Source: Ruminiclostridium cellobioparum DSM 1351 = ATCC 15832 (lineage in GTDB: Bacteria; Bacillota; Clostridia; Acetivibrionales; DSM-1351). Taken from it: a stretch of DNA of 64,000 nucleotides. Of this stretch, positions 8,944 to 18,552 are shown piece after piece. The stretch is taken from the NCBI RefSeq assembly GCF_000621505.1, contig NZ_JHYD01000015.1, positions 1 through 64,000 of the forward strand. The letters run 5' to 3'. A model generated the notes under the pieces. That model made no database searches. It worked only from the letters and a program-made list of their open reading frames with translations, and was not told the DNA's origin. The translations under genes and the position numbers were made by a program. Every line of letters begins with the position of its first letter. Positions within the stretch are counted from its first letter, which is position 1.

Positions 8944-8973
8944 TGCAACAGCTGCCTGCTGCAGCCTGTTGCA
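8944..8973 (+). promoter_or_regulatory. Leader palindrome before xylF
   Basis: TGCAACAG and CTGTTGCA are perfect inverted arms around a 14-base centre that is itself CTGC-rich. The palindrome ends about 15 bases before the GGGAGGA ribosome site of xylF. It could be an operator or an mRNA leader hairpin. The sequence alone does not decide. Confidence 0.4.
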
Positions 8974-9005
8974 AAAGAAAATATTACATTTCGGGAGGAT
9001 TGTAT

Positions 9006-10073
9006 ATGAAAAAATCAGTACGTATAGCTGCTATGGCTTTAGCAGGTATTATGTCAATCTCGCTTTTTGCAGGCTGTGGTGCCGGCAATTCGGCAAGCAA
9101 CGGTTCAGCAAGCGGAAACTCAGCAGCTTCATCGGCCGACAAGAAAATTAAAATCGGACTATCTCTTCCTACACAGCAGGAAGAAAGATGGGTCAGAGAC
9201 AAAGCTACCATGGAAGAAGCTGCTAAAAAAGCAGGGGTTGATATTGCTGTTCAGGTTGCAAACATGGATGCTGCAAAGCAGGATTCACAGGTTGAGAATC
9301 TGATTTCACAGGGTATCGATATATTAATTCTTGCTCCTCACGATGCCAAGGCGGCCGCTTCCACAGTTGACAAGGCTCACAAGGCCGGAATAAAGGTTAT
9401 CGCCTACGATAGGCTTATAACAGGTACTGATATTGACGTTTATATGTCATTTGACAACGTAAAGGTTGGAGAACTTCAGGGAAAATGGTTAACCGAACAT
9501 TTAGATAAAGGTAATATTGTCTGGCTGGCAGGCGCTCCTACAGATAATAACGCCACACTCTTCAAACAGGGTGCCGCCAAATATCTGCAGCCCAAGATAG
9601 ACAGCGGGGATTACAAGGTCGTTATGGAACAGCCCGTTGTAGATTGGAAGCCTGACAACGCACTTAAATTGATGGAAAATGCATTAACTGCCAACAACAA
9701 TAATATTCAGGGAGTTCTTGCTCCCAACGACGGAACTGCCGGCGGATGTATCCAGGCTTTGGCTGCTCAGGGTCTGGCCGGTAAGGTACCCATAACCGGA
9801 CAGGATTCGGAACTTTCGGCTGCCAAGAGAATTATTGAAGGCACCCAGGGAATGACAGTGTTTAAGGATACCAGAAAACTTGGTGAAGCAGCTGTTGAAG
9901 CAGCTATAAAAATGGTGAAAGGTGAAGATCCGGGAGCCAACGATAAAGTGAACAATGAAAAGATGGATGTACCATCAATTCTGCTGGCTGCCGAAGCAGT
10001 TGACAAGGACAATATCGACAAGATCCTTATAGATAGCGGTTACCTCAAGAAAGAAGACGTTTACGGCAAATAA
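9006..10073 (+). CDS. xylF: D-xylose-type ABC transporter substrate-binding lipoprotein
   Basis: A 355-residue lipoprotein (lipobox LFAGC, Cys at about residue 22) with a short S/N/G-rich linker, then the XylF-type periplasmic binding fold. Recognisable segments are IGLSLPTQQEERWVRDK, IDILILAPHDAKAA, VIAYDRLITGTD and GGCIQALAAQGLAGKVPITG. The ATG at 9006 follows GGGAGGA. An in-frame upstream start at 8937 lies inside the leader palindrome and is unlikely. It is followed by an ATPase and a permease of the same family. It captures a monosaccharide outside the membrane. Xylose is the family default; glucose or another monosaccharide remains possible. Confidence 0.9.
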   Translation: MKKSVRIAAMALAGIMSISLFAGCGAGNSASNGSASGNSAASSADKKIKIGLSLPTQQEERWVRDKATMEEAAKKAGVDIAVQVANMDAAKQDSQVENLISQGIDILILAPHDAKAAASTVDKAHKAGIKVIAYDRLITGTDIDVYMSFDNVKVGELQGKWLTEHLDKGNIVWLAGAPTDNNATLFKQGAAKYLQPKIDSGDYKVVMEQPVVDWKPDNALKLMENALTANNNNIQGVLAPNDGTAGGCIQALAAQGLAGKVPITGQDSELSAAKRIIEGTQGMTVFKDTRKLGEAAVEAAIKMVKGEDPGANDKVNNEKMDVPSILLAAEAVDKDNIDKILIDSGYLKKEDVYGK

Positions 10074-10088
10074 TATAAAGCACTGAAA

Positions 10089-10130
10089 TTTTTATGGGGG
10101 AATGGCAGCTACGTTATTCCCCCATAAAAA
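10089..10130 (+). terminator. Strong stem-loop between xylF and xylG
   Basis: Arms 10089-10103 and 10116-10130 pair perfectly over 15 bases (TTTTTATGGGGGAAT with its complement) around a 12-base loop. No clean T-tract follows, so this is more likely a 3'-stabilising or partial-termination hairpin than a full stop. Such hairpins usually let the binding protein be made in excess over the ATPase and permease. Confidence 0.65.
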
Positions 10131-10170
10131 CTTTAAAGTGGAAATAAGGAAGCCCATTCTGGAGGTCATT

Positions 10171-11691
10171 ATGAGCGAGTATATATTGGAAATGAAGAAT
10201 ATTACCAAAGAGTTTCCGGGGGTCAGAGCACTGGACGATGTTACCTTCAAGGTTAAAAAAGGTGAAATTCATGCGCTGTGCGGAGAAAACGGAGCAGGAA
10301 AATCAACTCTTATGAAGGTTCTCAGCGGAGTTTATCCCACCGGTACTTATACGGGTGAAATAATAGTAAAAGGCAGTACACAGAGCTATTCCGGTATAAA
10401 AGACAGTGAAAGGGCAGGAATAGCTATTATTTATCAGGAACTTGCTCTCGTCAAGCAAATGAGCGTATGCGAAAATATTTTCCTCGGCAATGAAAAAGTT
10501 AAAAAGACCGGTCTTATCGACTGGGACAAATCCTATGCGGAAAGCCAGAAAGTCCTTAATGAGGTAAGACTTAATATAAACCCTAATACCAAGGTATTAA
10601 ATCTGGGTATCGGCCAGCAGCAACTGGTTGAAATTGCAAAGGCAATTGCCAAGAAGGCCGAGATCCTTATTCTGGATGAGCCGTCTGCTGCGCTGACAGA
10701 GTCGGAAACGGAAAATCTGTTACAAATACTTAAGGAATTAAAATCCAAGGGTGTAACATGCATATATATTTCACACAAGCTTAATGAAGTCTTTGAAATA
10801 GCTGATAACATTACCATCCTCCGTGACGGGAAAACAGTCGGAACTGAACCTGCAAGTGAAATTACCGAAAACAAGGTCATAGCCAAAATGGTCGGACGTG
10901 AATTAACCCAGCGTTTTCCAAGAAAAGAGCACAAGCCCGGACAGATTGTCATGGAAGTTAAGAATTGGAATGTTCACAACCCCGATCTGCCTGAACTGAA
11001 GCTCATTGACAATGCGAGCTTTAAAGTCCGCAAGGGAGAAATACTGGGTATAGCGGGACTTATGGGAGCCGGCAGGACAGAACTGGTTATGAGTATTTTC
11101 GGAGCGTATGGAACCAATGTCAGCGGAGAATTGATACTGGAAGGCAAAAAGGTTTCCATAAAGAACCCAAAACAGGCCATTAAATCCGGTATAAGCTATG
11201 TCTCTGAGGACAGAAAACGCTATGGGCTGATTCTTGGAATGGATATAAAAAACAATGTTACATTATCAAGTCTTGAAGCTATTTCAAAATTAACACTGAT
11301 CAACAGCAATGAGGTAATAAAAAATACCAATCAATACGTTGAAGACTTGAGGATAAAAACTCCGAGCATTGAGCAGAAAGCCTCGAACCTCAGCGGCGGT
11401 AACCAGCAAAAGGTTGTACTTGCAAAATGGCTTATGACAAAGCCTAAAATTCTGATTATGGATGAACCTACTCGTGGTATAGATGTAGGTGCTAAATTTG
11501 AAATATACAATATTATGAACAAGTTGATTGACGAGGGTGTGTGCATTATCATGATATCCTCCGAGCTCCCTGAAATACTTGGAATGAGTGACAGAATCCT
11601 TGTTATGCATGAAGGCCGTCTCACAAAAGAATTTAACTGGGAAGAAGCAACTCAAGAGAATATTTTAACTTATGCCACAGGAGGAATGTAA
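10171..11691 (+). CDS. xylG: D-xylose-type ABC transporter ATPase (two ATPase domains)
   Basis: A 506-residue fused ATPase of the sugar class (RbsA/MglA/XylG). The first domain has Walker A GENGAGKST, signature LGIGQQQLVEIAKA and Walker B ILILDEPSAAL. The second has the degenerate Walker A MGAGRTEL, signature LSGGNQQKVVLAKWL and Walker B ILIMDEPTRGID. The ATG at 10171 has GGAGG 6 bases upstream. The longer reading frame from 10102 would start inside the stem-loop and is rejected. The stop is 1 base before the permease start. Confidence 0.93.
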   Translation: MSEYILEMKNITKEFPGVRALDDVTFKVKKGEIHALCGENGAGKSTLMKVLSGVYPTGTYTGEIIVKGSTQSYSGIKDSERAGIAIIYQELALVKQMSVCENIFLGNEKVKKTGLIDWDKSYAESQKVLNEVRLNINPNTKVLNLGIGQQQLVEIAKAIAKKAEILILDEPSAALTESETENLLQILKELKSKGVTCIYISHKLNEVFEIADNITILRDGKTVGTEPASEITENKVIAKMVGRELTQRFPRKEHKPGQIVMEVKNWNVHNPDLPELKLIDNASFKVRKGEILGIAGLMGAGRTELVMSIFGAYGTNVSGELILEGKKVSIKNPKQAIKSGISYVSEDRKRYGLILGMDIKNNVTLSSLEAISKLTLINSNEVIKNTNQYVEDLRIKTPSIEQKASNLSGGNQQKVVLAKWLMTKPKILIMDEPTRGIDVGAKFEIYNIMNKLIDEGVCIIMISSELPEILGMSDRILVMHEGRLTKEFNWEEATQENILTYATGGM

Positions 11692-11692
11692 T

Positions 11693-12922
11693 ATGGGAAA
11701 TGCAGAAATAAACACCATTGCAAAAAATAATCAGAATGCTTTGGGCCATACTAAATCAATCAGAGAAATTTTGGTGGGCACACTTAAGGGAAATATGCGT
11801 CAGTACACAATGATACTGGCCTTATTGGTCATCTGGGGTTTCTTCACAATTGTCACAGATGGAATATTTATTTCCTCAAGAAACCTGTCCAACCTGTTTT
11901 TGCAGTGTGCCGCAACCGCCATAGCCGCCTGCGGTATGGTTCTTGTAATGGTGGCCGGCCACATTGACCTTTCAGTCGGTTCCTTTGTCGGTTTGACAGG
12001 AGCAATAGCCGCCCAGTTAATGGTTAAGGCTCATATGGGTACAATAGAAACCATTGCCATCACTATCGGTATCGGACTTCTATTGGGTCTTTTCCAGGGC
12101 TTCTGGGTCGCCTATGGAAAAGTACCGGCCTTCATAGTAACACTCGCCGGCCTTCTGGCTTTCAGAGGCGGTGTCATTGCAATTACAGGCGGTAACTCCA
12201 TCGCACCCATGAATGATACCTTTAAGGCCATTGGACAGGGTTATCTGCCAAAAATAAATCCTGGCCTCCCCTTTAGCGATACCAGCGCTTTAATAGGTGT
12301 GGTTTTCATTATATGTTACCTGGTTTTTGAAATAAACAAGAGAAGATCCAGAATAAAATACGGCTTCGAAGTACTTCCGATGTCACTGCAAATTGCGAAG
12401 ATGGTAGGCTTTTCACTGCTGATCGCCCTGGTAATCGGAATAATGGCAAGCTATATGGGTATCCCATATGCAATATTACTCTTAATCGCAATAATAGTAA
12501 TATTTACAATAATTGCCGAAAAATCGACCTTTGGACGTCATGTATACGCCATAGGCGGTAACAAGGAAGCCGCAAGACTTTCCGGTATAAACATAAACAA
12601 GGTAAACCTGGGCATCTTCGTTTTAATGGGACTGCTTTCCACCATAGCAGGTATCGTGTATACTGCAAGGCTTAATGCTGCAACAGGTTCGGCAGGAACA
12701 AACATGGAACTGGATGCCATCGCATCGGCAGTTATCGGCGGAACCAGTACTCTTGGCGGTGCCGGAACAATCGCAGGCTGTATCATAGGTGCTCTTGTCA
12801 TGGGAAGCCTCGACAACGGTATGAGCCTTATGAATGCCAATGTATCTGCCCAGTACATCGTTAAAGGCTTGATACTTCTTCTGGCGGTTTGGTTTGATAT
12901 TAAGTTCAGCAAGAGGTCATAA
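11693..12922 (+). CDS. xylH: D-xylose-type ABC transporter permease
   Basis: A 409-residue polytopic membrane protein of the BPD_transp_2 family with a long N-terminal tail. Ten or more hydrophobic helices are visible from about residue 45. Family motifs include GMVLVMVAGHIDLSVGS in the first third and the later GGNKEAARLSGIN loop that contacts the ATPase. AGGAGG ends 6 bases before the ATG. It should form a homodimer and work with XylG and XylF. The length fits XylH rather than the shorter RbsC (about 320 residues). Confidence 0.92.
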   Translation: MGNAEINTIAKNNQNALGHTKSIREILVGTLKGNMRQYTMILALLVIWGFFTIVTDGIFISSRNLSNLFLQCAATAIAACGMVLVMVAGHIDLSVGSFVGLTGAIAAQLMVKAHMGTIETIAITIGIGLLLGLFQGFWVAYGKVPAFIVTLAGLLAFRGGVIAITGGNSIAPMNDTFKAIGQGYLPKINPGLPFSDTSALIGVVFIICYLVFEINKRRSRIKYGFEVLPMSLQIAKMVGFSLLIALVIGIMASYMGIPYAILLLIAIIVIFTIIAEKSTFGRHVYAIGGNKEAARLSGININKVNLGIFVLMGLLSTIAGIVYTARLNAATGSAGTNMELDAIASAVIGGTSTLGGAGTIAGCIIGALVMGSLDNGMSLMNANVSAQYIVKGLILLLAVWFDIKFSKRS

Positions 12923-13066
12923 ATTCAAGGTTTCATTACAGTATTCACCAAAAGGCGGGGGAACGTAATATGGATTGGTTAAATTCTGTTACCTCCCCTG
13001 TTTGAATATTTCCTCATGGTCAGTATGAGTTTTCCCGCACTCCAGCGGGACATGGAGGGTAGAAAC

Positions 13067-14761
13067 ATGACTTCCCCATCACGCAGAAAATTTAATGTCC
13101 GCACAAAGATATTAGCTTGCCTTTTACCCATCGTTATGGCATTAATCGCGGTAAACATAGCAGGACAAGCAGTTTACACCAAAAATATGAACAAATATAC
13201 TTCCTTGCTGGACAATCTCACCAGGGAAAACAAGGTTGTCAATTCTTCAATTGCCATACTTGATCCTTTGCGTACAATTATCATGAACCCAAGCAATGAA
13301 GCTATTCTGGATGAACTGGCCGGATATAGAAAAGCTGCTACTTCCGACCTGGATATCATACTCGCAAATACATATCCTTTAACAAAATCGGCAACAGACA
13401 ACTTTATAAACACGACAAAAAAATTTCTGGAGGAATTCGACAGAACCCTGGAGGCTGCCAAATCGGGCGATGTTAAGGCAACAGAAAACTTTAATTCCAC
13501 CTCAAGGACTGCGGAATATGTAAAGGAAAACTTTTCTCTGCTCATTCTTGCAGAGCTTGAAAACAGCAAACAAATCAGAGCCGACATCGACAGAAACTAC
13601 TCTATTACTTTATCAATATCAATAATACTGCTGGCAGTCATAATTATTGCAGGGATCGCCGCAGTACTGGCAGTAGCAAGAAATATAGTCAATCCGCTGA
13701 AAAAGCTTATCAAGGTCAGTGAAAAAATTGCGGCAGGTGATTTAACTTCCGAAGAAATATTCGTTGATTCCCGGGATGAGATATCCTCCCTGTCAAATGT
13801 ATTCTACTCAATGCACAAGGGTCTTAAAGAGCTGTTATTGGTCATATCTTCAAGTGCCTTGAATATTTCGGGCACCTTTGAAAAGCTGGATACAGTTTTC
13901 AAGGACAGCCTGCTTGCAAATAAAGAATTGTCGGCGCTCATTGAACGTAACTCCGGACAGGCCGGTAATCAAACTTCTCTTGTGAATGGCACCTCCGGAG
14001 ACATCAGTTCGGTTTTTGATTCCATCAAAGTTATATTCCAGGAAACGGGTGCAATGGTAACCAGTGCCGAGAAGGCGTTTAACACCTCTGTCCAGGGCCA
14101 AATAAAGCTTCAGAATGTTATTGATAACACCAATAGCGTAAAGAGCACCATGTTCGATTTGAATTCAATGGCAGGCGAGCTGGAATCCTACTCCGTCAAG
14201 ATCGGGAAAATTATCGGCATAATAAACGGCATTTCGGAACAAACCAATTTGCTGGCTTTAAACGCCGCTATAGAAGCAGCCCGGGCAGGAGACTCCGGAA
14301 AAGGTTTTGCCGTAGTGGCTGAACAGGTCAAGCTTCTGGCCGAACAATCAAAGGCTTCATCAAATGAGATTACGAAAATTATTTCACAAATCCAGCATCA
14401 GATCACCGCAATGCGGAATGGTGTGGAAACAAGCACCACTGCCATAAACGAAAGCTCAAGGATCATTGATGATGAAAAGACGGTATTTCGTGAAATTATA
14501 TCCTTGAATGAAACGGTAAACAAACAGGTACAAACAGTCAACTTCAAATTGACAGAAGCAAAGGATAGAATATCCCATATAGACGATACCACACACACTA
14601 TTGCTGATTATGCAAACGAGCTGGCATCAAGCTCTTCCCAGGCTTTGGCATCAATTGAAGAACAATGGGCCCTCAATGAGGAAATATCGGGCTGTACCTC
14701 AAAGCTCCGGGAACTGTCTCTGGAATTTGATAAAGTTATACACAGGTTTAAACTCTCATAG
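13067..14761 (+). CDS. Methyl-accepting chemotaxis protein
   Basis: A 564-residue transmembrane chemoreceptor. TM1 lies at about 15-37, an extracytoplasmic helical domain (4HB-like) at 38-180, TM2 at 181-205 and HAMP at 205-258. The signalling domain carries the conserved hairpin tip ([18 protein letters not shown], then [16 protein letters not shown]). GGAGGG precedes the ATG at 13067; the upstream in-frame start at 13016 lacks such a site. It follows the sugar transporter by 144 bases, a gap with a partial inverted repeat. A role in moving toward the transported sugar, possibly through a binding protein, is inferred from position only. Confidence 0.9.
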   Translation: MTSPSRRKFNVRTKILACLLPIVMALIAVNIAGQAVYTKNMNKYTSLLDNLTRENKVVNSSIAILDPLRTIIMNPSNEAILDELAGYRKAATSDLDIILANTYPLTKSATDNFINTTKKFLEEFDRTLEAAKSGDVKATENFNSTSRTAEYVKENFSLLILAELENSKQIRADIDRNYSITLSISIILLAVIIIAGIAAVLAVARNIVNPLKKLIKVSEKIAAGDLTSEEIFVDSRDEISSLSNVFYSMHKGLKELLLVISSSALNISGTFEKLDTVFKDSLLANKELSALIERNSGQAGNQTSLVNGTSGDISSVFDSIKVIFQETGAMVTSAEKAFNTSVQGQIKLQNVIDNTNSVKSTMFDLNSMAGELESYSVKIGKIIGIINGISEQTNLLALNAAIEAARAGDSGKGFAVVAEQVKLLAEQSKASSNEITKIISQIQHQITAMRNGVETSTTAINESSRIIDDEKTVFREIISLNETVNKQVQTVNFKLTEAKDRISHIDDTTHTIADYANELASSSSQALASIEEQWALNEEISGCTSKLRELSLEFDKVIHRFKLS

Positions 14762-14813
14762 AACAGATTATTTCTTTCAATTTTTCATTCTTCCTTATTT
14801 GCCACTTTTGGCA

Positions 14814-14858
14814 CAGACTACCAGTCTGCGGGAGCGAAAGCTCCCTTGTTTTTTCCTT
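14814..14858 (+). terminator. Double stem-loop terminator after the chemoreceptor
   Basis: CAGACT..AGTCTG (14814-14828) is followed at once by GGGAGC-GAAA-GCTCCC and TTGTTTTTT. The second hairpin, with a stable GAAA loop and T-tract, is a classic intrinsic terminator. Confidence 0.85.
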
Positions 14859-14926
14859 CGTATGGTAACTCACAGCGCCCCCCATTGTCGCTGCCCAAAA
14901 TGCTTTCCACCTTTGTCCTTGTGGAA

Positions 14927-14955
14927 TTGATCAAAATGTTATAGTATGGTAAATA
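14927..14955 (+). promoter_or_regulatory. Possible promoter for the branching enzyme
   Basis: TTGATC at 14927 and TAAATA at 14950 are 17 bases apart, 47 bases before the glgB start. The -10 match is weak. Placement between the terminator and glgB makes it plausible. Confidence 0.3.
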
Positions 14956-15001
14956 TAGCTTGTTTAATGTAATCTGCAAATATTTTATCAGGGGTGGTTT
15001 A

Positions 15002-17266
15002 ATGGGAAACGGATACCAGGATATTATTAACAGCATAATCAACGGTGATTGTAAAGATCCTCACGTTTTTCTGGGCATGCATGTTGTTGACGGCAAAGGA
15101 AGAAAAAAAGACATTGCAGTCAGAGTTTATCATCCTGACGCGGCACTTATTGAGCTGCTGGAGGTCTCTGAAAACACCTTTCATCCAATTCCCCCCAAAT
15201 ACGAAAATGGAATTTTTGAAATAACCTTTCCCAACAGAAAGGACTTATTTGAATATCAGCTGAAAATAACCGACCGGGCCGGCAACAGTTATCTGACTCA
15301 TGATCCCTACAGCTTCTGGCCGGTCATATCGGAATATGATATTTACCTTTACAGCCAGGGAAATCACCATAGGATATTTGATAAGCTGGGTGCCCACATC
15401 ACAACCCTCGGGAATGTGCGGGGCACACTCTTTTCAGTATGGGCCCCCTGTGCCGGAAGAGTAAGCGTCATTGGCAGCTTCAACCAGTGGGACGGGCGAC
15501 GGCATCAAATGAGGCAGTTGGGTGCCTCGGGCATCTGGGAGTTGTTCATACCCCTTGTGGGCGGCCGAGACATGTATAAATTCGAAATAAAAACCCAGAC
15601 AGGGCAAATATTGACCAAAGCAGACCCCTATGCCTATTATGCGGAAAAACGGCCTGCAAAGGCATCCATTGTATATGACTTAGATAACTACTCGTGGAAT
15701 GATTCCGCCTGGCTGGAACACAGGGCGGACACCAATGTTTTCTCTTCACCGGTTTCAATATATGAACTGCATCTTGGAACCTGGTCCACCCTGTCCGAAC
15801 CTGACCAAAACGGCGATATTTTTCTTGACTACCGGACTATTGCCGACAGGCTGATTCCATATATAAAGTATATGGGCTATACTCATATAGAGCTGTTGCC
15901 TGTGACAGAGCACCCCTTTGACGGCTCCTGGGGCTATCAGGTTACGGGGTATTACGCTACTACAAGCCGCTATGGCACACCGGAGGATTTTATGTATCTG
16001 GTGGATTTATGCCATCAAAACGGCATAGGAGTGATTCTGGACTGGGTACCTGCCCATTTCCCAAAGGATGCACACGGCCTGGCCCGTTTTGACGGTACGG
16101 CGGTATACGAACATGAAGACCCACGGCAGGGGGAGCATCCCGAGTGGGGAACCCTGGTATTCAACCATGGGAGAAACGAAGTCAGAAACTTTTTGATATC
16201 CAATGCCGTTTTCTGGTTTGAAAAATACCATATAGACGGTTTGAGAGTGGACGCCGTGGCTTCAATGATTTACCTGGACTATGCAAAAAAGCCCGATCAA
16301 TGGATTCCCAATAAATATGGCGGAAATATGAACCTGGAGGCCATGGACTTCTTAAAGCAGCTCAACACTACTGTTTTCAGTTACTTTAAGGGCATAATGA
16401 TGATTGCCGAGGAGTCCTCCTCATGGCCTATGATAACAAAGCCTCCATATATGGGAGGCCTGGGGTTTACCTTTAAATGGAATATGGGCTGGATGAATGA
16501 TTTTCTCAAATATGTAAGCATGGACCCCATATACCGCAAATACCACCACAACCTCATAACCTTCTCCATCATGTATGCCTTCAGTGAAAACTATGTTCTT
16601 GTCCTCTCACATGACGAGGTGGTTCACGGCAAGTGCTCCATGCTGAACAAGATGCCGGGCGACTATTGGCAGAAGTTTGCCGGACTAAGAGTAACCTATG
16701 GCTATACCTTTGGGCACCCGGGCAAAAAGCTGCTCTTTATGGGAAGTGAATTCGGTCAGTTTATCGAATGGAATGATCACCAGGGACTCGACTGGCACCT
16801 GCTGGACTATGAAATGCACAAGAAAATGCAGACCTTTGTCCGTGATCTGAATAATTTATATGTGAACGAAAAGGCTCTTTATCAGGTTGATTTCAGCTAT
16901 GACGGCTTTGAATGGATTGACTGCAATGATAACGACCACAGCGTGGTTTCCTTTATGCGGAAGGGTACAGACTTTCATGATATGCTGATTTTCGTCTGTA
17001 ATTTTACCCCTGCGGTTAATGACAACTACTGCATAGGAGCGCCCTTTGAGCTGGACTATGAGCTGGTGTTGAACAGCAATTTCGAAAAATACGGCGGTTA
17101 TGAACAGGACTGTGAAAATATAATATACAAAACAGAACAGGAACCTCTGCACGGAAGACCCTGCAGATTGAGACTTACCCTTCCGCCCCTGAGCGTACTG
17201 ATTTTCAGGCCGCTTTTTGTGAAGGAGGAAGTTTATGAAGGGGCTGTTTCAGAACAAGACAATTGA
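15002..17266 (+). CDS. glgB: 1,4-alpha-glucan (glycogen) branching enzyme
   Basis: A 754-residue cytoplasmic enzyme that moves alpha-1,4 chains to alpha-1,6 positions in glycogen. Two N-terminal beta domains (the second is CBM48-like, with GSFNQWDGRRHQM) precede a GH13 barrel. The barrel has the catalytic Asp in DGLRVDAVASM, the Glu in MIAEESSSWP and the third acid in LSHDEVVHGK. GGGGTGG supports the ATG at 15002; the in-frame start at 14960 is less likely. No other glycogen genes are adjacent. It ends 134 bases before the converging cobD, a gap with only a weak GCCTG/CAGGC hairpin near 17338-17353. Confidence 0.95.
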   Translation: MGNGYQDIINSIINGDCKDPHVFLGMHVVDGKGRKKDIAVRVYHPDAALIELLEVSENTFHPIPPKYENGIFEITFPNRKDLFEYQLKITDRAGNSYLTHDPYSFWPVISEYDIYLYSQGNHHRIFDKLGAHITTLGNVRGTLFSVWAPCAGRVSVIGSFNQWDGRRHQMRQLGASGIWELFIPLVGGRDMYKFEIKTQTGQILTKADPYAYYAEKRPAKASIVYDLDNYSWNDSAWLEHRADTNVFSSPVSIYELHLGTWSTLSEPDQNGDIFLDYRTIADRLIPYIKYMGYTHIELLPVTEHPFDGSWGYQVTGYYATTSRYGTPEDFMYLVDLCHQNGIGVILDWVPAHFPKDAHGLARFDGTAVYEHEDPRQGEHPEWGTLVFNHGRNEVRNFLISNAVFWFEKYHIDGLRVDAVASMIYLDYAKKPDQWIPNKYGGNMNLEAMDFLKQLNTTVFSYFKGIMMIAEESSSWPMITKPPYMGGLGFTFKWNMGWMNDFLKYVSMDPIYRKYHHNLITFSIMYAFSENYVLVLSHDEVVHGKCSMLNKMPGDYWQKFAGLRVTYGYTFGHPGKKLLFMGSEFGQFIEWNDHQGLDWHLLDYEMHKKMQTFVRDLNNLYVNEKALYQVDFSYDGFEWIDCNDNDHSVVSFMRKGTDFHDMLIFVCNFTPAVNDNYCIGAPFELDYELVLNSNFEKYGGYEQDCENIIYKTEQEPLHGRPCRLRLTLPPLSVLIFRPLFVKEEVYEGAVSEQDN

Positions 17267-17400
17267 TAATAATGTACTACTGATAATAGTGCGCAATTGC
17301 AGCATCAAAAAATGAGAAGCTCTATTATAAGTAGATGCCTGAAATTGCAGGCGAAGCGCAAGTATTTAAATTGTGTTGGTCTTGCGACACGATCAGTCAT

Positions 17401-18468
17401 TTACCCTTTAGGAGTCAGCTTTTTCAGACTTTCCACAAGGTATTCATTATCCTCTTTTGACTTTACCGCGATTCTGAAAAAGGAATTATCCAGACCCACA
17501 AAATTGTCACAGGAGCGGATCAGTATTCCATATTTCAAAAGTTCCCTGCTTAAAGCTTTATTTTCTGTTCTGAACAATATAAAATTTGTGCAGGAAGCAA
17601 AAACTTCAAAACCAAGGGCTCTCAATTCAAGTGTAAGTTTTTCCCTGTTTTCTTTTATCAACTTCTTAGTCCTATTTATGTAATCCGTTTCCTTCAATGC
17701 AGCAATTCCGCATAGCTGTGCCACAGACGATACACTCCAGGGCTGTCCGGCCCTTCCAAGCCGTTGGATTATGTCTTTGTCGGAGCACATGGCATAGCCC
17801 AGGCGTATTCCTGCCATTGCGTATGTCTTGGTAAAGGCTTTTAATACTATCACATTATCATAAGCATGGAGACAATCGACTATGCTGAATCCACCTGCAT
17901 TTTCAAGAAAATCAATAAAGCATTCATCCACTGCCAGTATGGTTTTATTTTCCTTGCACTTTTGAGCCAATGCCAAGACAATTTTTTTATCCGTCAAACT
18001 ACCTGTGGGATTGTTGGGATTGCACAGGAACATAAGATCAATACCCGGGCTGACTTCATCAAGAATATCTCCGCCAGCATTAAAGCCGTTGTCCCTATGA
18101 AGATAATAATATTTGATATTGCTGCCCACCGTCCTCACAGCTTCCTCATACTCAGAAAAGGTCGGTGCCGTAACCAGAGTAGTTCCCGGCCTTATAGTCT
18201 CGGCAATCCTGTATATTATATCGGCGGCACCATTCCCGCAAAGTATATAACTCTCAGGTACATTTTCATGCAGGGCTATTGCTTTTACCAACTCCCTGCA
18301 CATGGGATCGGGATAATTGCTGAAATCATCCAGGTTTTCGATTACAGCGTTTTTAACGCCCTCCGGCAGTCCCAGGGGATTGATATTCGCCGAAAAGTCT
18401 ATTAACCTTGTATTGCCAGCTATATATTCATAACTGTATATATCACCGCCGTGAATCTGCCTGCTCAT
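17401..18468 (-). CDS. cobD: L-threonine-O-3-phosphate decarboxylase
   Basis: A 355-residue PLP enzyme of the HisC-like aminotransferase fold. It makes (R)-1-amino-2-propanol phosphate, the linker between the corrin ring and the nucleotide loop. It has the N-terminal FSANINPLGLPEGV typical of CobD, a mid-protein FLCNPNNPTG motif, and the PLP-binding Lys in FTKTYAMAGIRLGYA. GGAGGT lies just before the ATG. It is the last gene of the cobalamin operon and 84 bases downstream of cbiB, whose product uses this linker. HisC homologues look similar, but the context favours CobD. Confidence 0.92.
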   Translation of the reverse strand: MSRQIHGGDIYSYEYIAGNTRLIDFSANINPLGLPEGVKNAVIENLDDFSNYPDPMCRELVKAIALHENVPESYILCGNGAADIIYRIAETIRPGTTLVTAPTFSEYEEAVRTVGSNIKYYYLHRDNGFNAGGDILDEVSPGIDLMFLCNPNNPTGSLTDKKIVLALAQKCKENKTILAVDECFIDFLENAGGFSIVDCLHAYDNVIVLKAFTKTYAMAGIRLGYAMCSDKDIIQRLGRAGQPWSVSSVAQLCGIAALKETDYINRTKKLIKENREKLTLELRALGFEVFASCTNFILFRTENKALSRELLKYGILIRSCDNFVGLDNSFFRIAVKSKEDNEYLVESLKKLTPKG

Positions 18469-18552
18469 TTTACCTCCACAGTTTTCCGTTCAAGCCAGGT
18501 ATTGTTCTTGGTTTAAGCTTTCGTACAGCCTCCGGATAACACTTATTAGTTT

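Noticed and set aside
10102-10170. Upstream start for xylG.
   Set aside because: It falls inside the 15-bp hairpin and has no ribosome site. GGAGG precedes the ATG at 10171.
17297-17683. Plus-strand frame across the cobD 3' end.
   Set aside because: It is largely the complement of cobD and has no ribosome site.
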